9,128 nucleotides of DNA from Anaerolineaceae bacterium UBA700 (GTDB lineage: Bacteria; Chloroflexota; Anaerolineae; Anaerolineales; Anaerolineaceae), in the NCBI GenBank assembly GCA_002298885.1, contig DBMK01000304.1:419-9546 (forward strand), given 5' to 3'. This document shows positions 4,405-9,128 of this stretch, in pieces. How positions within the stretch are numbered: position 1 is the stretch's first letter; each line of letters starts with the position of its first letter. Made by a program: the position numbers and the translations under genes. The notes below the pieces were generated by a model. The model was not told where the DNA came from. It did no database searches and was given only the letters and a program-made list of their open reading frames with translations.

Positions 4405-7400
4405 TTACCGCCTGATCACTGGCAGCAGCATACGCTGACCTACGTACACGGTGGCTGAAACGCTCTGGCTGTTGCCGGCCGAATCGGCCACGAACAGGGA
4501 AATGACGTGCGTGCCCAGTGGAAGCTGGACGTGCACCGAACGACCCGAACCCAGGTTGGTAGCGCCTTCGCTCCAGATAAACTGACCGTCCGGGATTGCG
4601 GGGTCATCCGGGCTGTTTGCATTTCCTTCAAGGTTGACGCCGGCCTCGACTGGCGAAAAAGAATTCGGCTCCGGCGAGGTTATGACCACCGTCAACGGGT
4701 TGGCGGCGACCGTGAAGGTCCCGTCCGAATCGTCCTGGGCAGTGTAGAAGCCGTCGCTGACGATCACGCGCATGCGGGCGGCAGTGCCGCTGGGCAGGCT
4801 GGCCGCGTCGAGGCTGAAGCTGGTGCCGGTGAGGCCAGCGGCAACCGGGTACCAGTGCTGCCCGTCGTCCGGGGTGTACAGCAGGGAGAACGTCAAGGGA
4901 TCCTTATCGAGATCGTTTGCGCTCCAGGTGACGGTCTGGATGCCGCCCGTCCAATTCTCCCCGCCGTTGGGAGAGGTAAGGGTGACGGTGGGCGGGTTGG
5001 CCGAAGCGGCGATATCATCAACCGGCTTGCCCTGGTAGAGCAGCACGAATTTTTGAGCCCCCTGCAGCAACGGGAGCTGCAGGTTGAACATGAAGGTCTC
5101 GACCGGCTCCTCCTCGTCCAGGGGGAAGACGACCTGCATGAAGAAGGTACCCAGTACGCCGCCTTTCCCATTCAGAACCTGGATGGCGGCGTTGCCATCC
5201 AGCGGCAAGGTGGTGGGGATGCCCTTCTGGGTTACGACCGGTTTGAGGCCGCCGGTCCCGCTGCGGTCGATGTGCCCGCTGACGTAATAAACATCCTGGA
5301 TTGCAGCTGCGGCTATTTTATCGAGCATGACTTCATTTGCCGGACGGATGAAAGTGGATAATTCGTTGCTCCAGCGATAGGGTGAAATCCACTTTGTGGG
5401 ATTAGAGGCCTGGCAGTAGGACATGAAATCGGGATGGGTGGCCGGGACTGCGCCGAAGGTGGCCGAGCGGGTGTCGAAACCCACCTGATAGATCGAATCG
5501 TCGCCGGGAACCGGCCAATTGGGATCGGGCCCGGCAGCCCCACAGCCATAGTTGCCGTTGTAGACCGGTACAACGTTGCCCCCCGAGTCGACGGTGGTGC
5601 GCGGGTCGCCCACGTGGCGTCCCCAGGTGCCGTTGGTCGAGCGGTCGAGGTTGTGGTTAATCTCGTGGGACATCGTGCCTTCATGCGATGAGCCGAGGTA
5701 ACCGCGGGCCACGTATCCCAATCCACCGTACCAGGTTGGGTCGGAGATTCCGCCGCCGGAGGGGGTGAAGCCGTAGACCTGGTCGGGGAGAGTGAAGGGG
5801 GGACTGCCCATGAACAGGTACCCCAGTATCCAGGCCATTACGATGTTGCTGTAATAGTCGTTCAGGGCGTCGATCGTCCCGTTCACTGTGGTCGGCCCGA
5901 CAACAGACCAGTCCTTCTGAGTGAAATTAACGTTGGGCACGGGGTAGACGGCCCTCAAATAGCTCTCCTGGCTGGCAATCTCGGCGTTGTTGACCAGGAT
6001 GGGGGAGGAGGCGGAGCCGATGTTGATCGGCACGATCCAGTAATTGGGGGTCATGGTGCTGCGAAAAACGAGCGTGCTGCCGGCTTTTGCGTCCTCAGCT
6101 CCGGTAAAGGCACGCACCCTGGCAGAAAAGGCCACCGACCCGCTGGTCCAGCTCTTGGGCAAGGTGAAGTTGGCGGTATTGTTGGTGGTGGCGCGGTTGA
6201 CGCTGGTAGGGGCTATAAAGTAGCGCAACTGGGGAGATCCAGGCAGGTCTGCGCCACCCAGGGCGCCGTATAGCCAGACCAGGGAGGGCTGGGCGGAGGC
6301 CGTCCCGGCCACGTTTACGTACACGCGGGCAACGGTGGTCTTGTTGGCGGCCAACTGGAGGGAGTTATCCCTGTCCTGGATGGCCTGGGTGACCTCAACC
6401 GGCCTGGCATCCAGAGAAACAACTGCGCCGGGAGCAGGCGCGGGAAACATCACGGCCGAAGGGGCCAGGCTGACCGTGATCAGGTTCGAGAAATCACCGC
6501 CGAAGCCGGGTGGAACTTCGTTGACGAATTCCGGCGATGGAGAGGCCACCCGGAATCCCATTTTGACCGTTCCTCCCGGCGCGGCCCCGATCTCGTTCAG
6601 GTCAATGCCCAGCTCCCAGACCACATGCTGGGCGCAGGCGGAGCTGAACTTCTTGACAAAGGTGAACGAGAGTGTGCTGTCGGCGAAGAAACAGCCGAAT
6701 CCGTGCCCGCGGGCCGAGCGCGTCACCGGCTCGGCGCCCGTCCAGGAATTGGCGCCCAGGAAAAATTGGTAGCGCAGGTTATCGGTGCCGATGGGGTTGC
6801 CGTACATGATGTCAACGTTGGGTGTAATCGCGGCGTTCTTGTCCTTATCGAACGCCAGCCGGATGTAATCCGGGCTTTGCCCGGTGTCATTCACCCGGTC
6901 GTAGAGCACGTCGAACAGGACGTACAGGCGAAAGGCGTCGTTGCGGACGGTCAGGAAGCCGTTTTCGAAGGGGATCTTGTTGCCCAGGTCCCATTCGCCG
7001 GATGAAACCTGGCCATCCAGGAGCGGTGGCGTGCCGGTCCAGGCGGAGGAGATGGACCAGGAGGATGGATTGGCAGCCAGCACCTTGAAGCCGGTCGGGT
7101 CGCCGCGCACGGTTGGGAGGGCCACATTGTTTTCTTCGGTTTCCTCCACGTTGGCGCAGGGCATATTGCCGATGCCTGCGGTTTCAAAGTACACCGAGCC
7201 GGTACCGCTGGTGATGCTGAACTTTAGCGTGTAGGTCTGGGTGCCGGAAACCGCGACCGGATTGAAAGTGAAAGTGACCGGCAGGTACGGCTGGGTAGTG
7301 AAATGCGGGATGCGGCCCGAGGTTGAAGTAGTTGCCAGGGTAGGGCCGGTGAAGCCGGTTGAATTGCGCAGCTCGGCGAGGATGGTGAAATTCCCGGCGG

Positions 7401-7644
7401 TTGCGGCACTAAGGCGCACCTCAATTGCAGTGAAGCTCTGTGCCACGGTGAACCGGATGCCGCGTAAATCCGCCAGGTCGCCGGTGATGCCGGTGACCGG
7501 GCAGGTCAGGATGGGGTATGCCTCCGGCGCAAGGGGGGAGTCGGGTGCCAATGCCGGGCCGGTTGACTGGGACTGGGCCGGGTAGAGCGGCCCGAAGATA
7601 AGCGAAATTAACGAAACCAGCAGAATCGCTCTAGAGGGGAACAT
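4405..7644 (-). CDS. Secreted multidomain zinc-metalloprotease-like protein
   Basis: A 1079-residue exported protein. A signal peptide covers about 1-25 (hydrophobic ILLVSLISLIFGPL, likely cut after AQS). Residues 45-165 form a beta-rich region; 208-395 (LLDGQVSSGEWD onward) look like a CBM9/DOMON-type carbohydrate- or ligand-binding domain; 415-520 start with VEVTQAIQ, a module I have seen in secreted Chloroflexota proteases. The catalytic region follows: HEINH at 660-664 (two zinc His and the Glu), a possible third ligand His677, and HPDFMSYC at 737-744 resembling a Met-turn. Two Ig/PKD-like domains (885-980, 984-1068) precede the end, RMLLPVIRR. The ATG has a strong AGGGAGG at 7650-7656, spacing 5. 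It probably cleaves extracellular protein, but the atypical His spacing leaves activity unproven. No terminator is seen before the DedA stop. Confidence 0.82.
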   Translation of the reverse strand: MFPSRAILLVSLISLIFGPLYPAQSQSTGPALAPDSPLAPEAYPILTCPVTGITGDLADLRGIRFTVAQSFTAIEVRLSAATAGNFTILAELRNSTGFTGPTLATTSTSGRIPHFTTQPYLPVTFTFNPVAVSGTQTYTLKFSITSGTGSVYFETAGIGNMPCANVEETEENNVALPTVRGDPTGFKVLAANPSSWSISSAWTGTPPLLDGQVSSGEWDLGNKIPFENGFLTVRNDAFRLYVLFDVLYDRVNDTGQSPDYIRLAFDKDKNAAITPNVDIMYGNPIGTDNLRYQFFLGANSWTGAEPVTRSARGHGFGCFFADSTLSFTFVKKFSSACAQHVVWELGIDLNEIGAAPGGTVKMGFRVASPSPEFVNEVPPGFGGDFSNLITVSLAPSAVMFPAPAPGAVVSLDARPVEVTQAIQDRDNSLQLAANKTTVARVYVNVAGTASAQPSLVWLYGALGGADLPGSPQLRYFIAPTSVNRATTNNTANFTLPKSWTSGSVAFSARVRAFTGAEDAKAGSTLVFRSTMTPNYWIVPINIGSASSPILVNNAEIASQESYLRAVYPVPNVNFTQKDWSVVGPTTVNGTIDALNDYYSNIVMAWILGYLFMGSPPFTLPDQVYGFTPSGGGISDPTWYGGLGYVARGYLGSSHEGTMSHEINHNLDRSTNGTWGRHVGDPRTTVDSGGNVVPVYNGNYGCGAAGPDPNWPVPGDDSIYQVGFDTRSATFGAVPATHPDFMSYCQASNPTKWISPYRWSNELSTFIRPANEVMLDKIAAAAIQDVYYVSGHIDRSGTGGLKPVVTQKGIPTTLPLDGNAAIQVLNGKGGVLGTFFMQVVFPLDEEEPVETFMFNLQLPLLQGAQKFVLLYQGKPVDDIAASANPPTVTLTSPNGGENWTGGIQTVTWSANDLDKDPLTFSLLYTPDDGQHWYPVAAGLTGTSFSLDAASLPSGTAARMRVIVSDGFYTAQDDSDGTFTVAANPLTVVITSPEPNSFSPVEAGVNLEGNANSPDDPAIPDGQFIWSEGATNLGSGRSVHVQLPLGTHVISLFVADSAGNSQSVSATVYVGQRMLLPVIRR

Positions 7645-7824
7645 TTTTTCCTCCCTGATCTATCTGGCTGGCAAACCCGTCCCTGGGGAGTCGGTATAGC
7701 TGGCGGAGTTCTTAATTAGAAAACAGGAATTTGCCAAAAGGAACTTACGAAGATACGAGCCCTCCCATCTTCAATCCTCTGCAGTTCCATATTAGCTTAA
7801 AGAAATATGAGAGTCAACCGCCTC

Positions 7825-8928
7825 TTACTTTTCCAGATTCATGGTGGTGATCGTCTGGCCTTCGAGGGTGCGGTAGCGGCCGAGGGCGGCGACGGTGAGG
7901 CAGGAATGAGCCGGGACGACGAACACCAGGTCGCCGACCAGCAGGTGCGATAGAGGCTCGGCGGGGATATGCAGAACGCCATGCTCCTGCGAGAGCGAAC
8001 GCACATAGGCGCCGGGGATCATCGGCCCCCAGTTGTTGCTTTCCGGCAGTGCGACCAGGCCGTAAGCCGGATGGTTGTCGTAGGTCAAAAAATCCTTTGA
8101 GAGGTGGATGGCCCCGCCGTAAACGACGGCTTCCTCGCGCTCGGGGTGCAGCGCCACCACCGGGCAGGCAACCGCCACGGCGACCTGATCCCAGGGGCAC
8201 GAGCCGAGCAAGAACTGTTCGGCGTCGTAGAAAATAAAGTTGCCCGGGCGGATCTCGTCAACCCCGCTCAAATCCTGCACGATGCTGCAGGCCGGGGTGT
8301 CGCCGACCGAAATTTCCAGGTCGCCGGAGCCGGCAGCGCTGCGCAGCAGGTTGAGGCGCTGGCGGGTGCGGGCGTAGATCTGTTCCACCTCGGCCAGTGA
8401 GCCGGCCTGGTAGGTGTGCCCGGCGTGGGTGAGCAGGCCGCGCAGGGCCAGGTTGGGAGTGCGCTGCACTTCGGCGATGACGGCGCGCACGGCCTCAGGG
8501 TGGTCCCAGGGCAGGCCGGTGCGGTGGGCGCCTACGTCCACCTTGATCCACACGTCGGCAAAGCCGCTCAGGCGCTGGCGCAGGACGGCCGCGCTCTCGA
8601 CCGATTCGACCAGCAAGCCGAGGTGGATAGTGCGGGCCAGAGTGGTGAGGGATTCGATCTGGCGCAGGTTGACCGGCAGGGCAATGGTGATGTCGTCCCA
8701 GCCGTGCAGGGCAAAGTAGACCGCCATGTCTACCGAGGAGACGGCAATCTGGGTAACCCCGGCGGCCCAGAACCATTCACCGATGACCGCAGATTGGTGG
8801 GTTTTGAAATGCGGACGGAAACGGACTCCGTTGGCACGCGCTTTCTCCGCCATGCGAGCGATGTTAGCCCGGGCTCGTTCTTCATTGAGAACCAGGGTTG
8901 GTTTTTGAATGTCAGTGAAGTAGTCCAT
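7825..8928 (-). CDS. Fold-type III PLP enzyme, D-threonine aldolase / D-serine dehydratase family
   Basis: A 367-residue cytoplasmic enzyme with an alanine racemase-like N-terminal barrel and a D-serine dehydratase-like C-terminal domain. Residues counted from the chosen start: PLP lysine Lys42 in RPHFKTHQ, VDVGAHRTG at 130-138, GDTPACS at 209-215, RPGNFIFYDAEQ at 227-238, and the metal-binding pair His341 and Cys343 in PAHSC, as in zinc-dependent D-serine dehydratases. It should act on a D-beta-hydroxy amino acid (D-threonine, D-serine or D-3-hydroxyaspartate); which one cannot be read. I take the ATG at 8928 because AAGGG at 8936-8940 sits 7 nt upstream; the ATG at 8934 is too close to that site, and a TTG at 8955 would put the start inside the leader. 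The metalloprotease begins 180 bp downstream on the same strand and has no evident functional link. Confidence 0.92.
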   Translation of the reverse strand: MDYFTDIQKPTLVLNEERARANIARMAEKARANGVRFRPHFKTHQSAVIGEWFWAAGVTQIAVSSVDMAVYFALHGWDDITIALPVNLRQIESLTTLARTIHLGLLVESVESAAVLRQRLSGFADVWIKVDVGAHRTGLPWDHPEAVRAVIAEVQRTPNLALRGLLTHAGHTYQAGSLAEVEQIYARTRQRLNLLRSAAGSGDLEISVGDTPACSIVQDLSGVDEIRPGNFIFYDAEQFLLGSCPWDQVAVAVACPVVALHPEREEAVVYGGAIHLSKDFLTYDNHPAYGLVALPESNNWGPMIPGAYVRSLSQEHGVLHIPAEPLSHLLVGDLVFVVPAHSCLTVAALGRYRTLEGQTITTMNLEK

Positions 8929-8935
8929 GTCCATA

Positions 8936-8940
8936 CCCTT
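8936..8940 (-). promoter_or_regulatory. Ribosome binding site deciding the start of the PLP enzyme
   Basis: AAGGG on the minus strand lies 7 nt before the ATG at 8928 and only 1 nt before the ATG at 8934. It favours 8928 over both 8934 and the upstream TTG at 8955. Confidence 0.65.
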
Positions 8941-8953
8941 AATGGTCTTTAGC

Positions 8954-9000
8954 AATAAGGGGATTTTGAGGTGGTGAAGCCGCCTCAGAATCCCCCTATT
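8954..9000. other. Strong hairpin in the leader of the PLP enzyme gene
   Basis: Arms 8959-8974 and 8980-8995 pair over 16 positions (GGGGATT... with ...AATCCCC) around a 5-base loop. After one mismatch, AATA (8954-8957) pairs with TATT (8997-9000). On either strand the following bases (minus TTGCTAAAG, plus AATTAAG) lack a clean T-run, so a classical intrinsic terminator is unlikely. On the minus strand it ends about 14 bases before the ribosome binding site. It may be a leader hairpin, the end of an upstream gene outside the window, or a dispersed palindromic element. Confidence 0.75.
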
Positions 9001-9021
9001 AATTAAGTGTGTATTTATATC

Positions 9022-9052
9022 ATTATACGTTGGTTCAATTCAATTCGGACAA
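9022..9052 (-). promoter_or_regulatory. Possible promoter of the PLP enzyme gene
   Basis: A perfect TATAAT (minus, 9027-9022) lies about 95 bases before the ATG. The best -35 match is TTGTCC (9052-9047), four of six bases, at a long 19-nt spacing. If real, the transcript would start near 9015 and carry the 8954-9000 hairpin in its leader. Confidence 0.4.
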
Positions 9053-9087
9053 TTTGGGAAAAATTTTTACGGGGAATTTAGGGGAGG

Positions 9088-9128
9088 AAGACCTAACCCC
9101 CCGGCCCCTTGAGTTTGGCCTTTTTCGA
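9088..9128. repeat. Possible edge of a dispersed intergenic repeat
   Basis: The C-rich stretch GACCTAACCCCCCGGCCCC (9090-9108) resembles, from memory, the start of intergenic repeats common in Chloroflexota and some cyanobacteria. The window ends before any second half can be seen. No gene can be supported in 9001-9128; the minus-strand frame open at the edge stops within about 36 bases. Confidence 0.3.

Noticed and set aside
7749..7772. Hairpin GAAGAT / ATCTTC in the gap between PLP enzyme and metalloprotease
   Set aside because: Only six base pairs around a 12-base loop with no T-run; expected by chance.

Overview
The window looks like a piece of a Chloroflexota chromosome, probably Anaerolineae or a relative. 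The basis is GC-rich coding sequence between AT-rich intergenic repeats, Pro/Thr-rich linkers of the TPTPSTPTPT kind, and a large secreted protein ending in a short LPVIRR tail, a type of ending I associate with secreted proteins of that phylum. There is no 16S or other marker gene, so the assignment is inference. No tRNA, rRNA, CRISPR array, transposase or phage gene is visible.

Region A (1-3370) is a minus-strand block. From upstream to downstream it holds an IclR-family regulator (3081-2323), a type I, eukaryote-like citrate synthase (2248-947) and a SAM-dependent methyltransferase of the leucine carboxyl methyltransferase family (879-73). The regulator has a textbook promoter (TTGACA, 16 nt, TATAAT) with one palindrome over the -10 box and another just after the expected transcription start, as expected for autoregulation. 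A perfect 17-bp inverted repeat fills most of the regulator-citrate synthase gap, which leaves little room for a separate promoter; the two are probably co-transcribed. The block is bracketed by intergenic repeats: a 9-nt tandem array at 1-45 and a long imperfect inverted repeat at 3169-3366.

Region B (3420-4399, plus strand) is a two-gene unit. A small single-pass membrane protein overlaps by four bases (GTGA) a DedA/VTT-family membrane protein that begins at GTG. The DedA protein lacks the usual acidic residues of the family.

Region C (4405-8928, minus strand) holds a 1079-residue secreted zinc-metalloprotease-like multidomain protein and, upstream of it, a fold-type III PLP enzyme of the D-threonine aldolase / D-serine dehydratase family. 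The metalloprotease stop lies 5 bp from the DedA stop, tail to tail. The PLP enzyme has a strong hairpin in its presumed leader and a possible promoter further upstream. The right edge (about 9080-9128) enters what may be another dispersed repeat.

I see no clearly new multi-gene system. The items most worth a second look are the regulator's operator/promoter arrangement, the inverted repeat ahead of citrate synthase, the atypical zinc-site spacing in the metalloprotease, the atypical DedA protein with its small partner, and the leader hairpin of the PLP enzyme.
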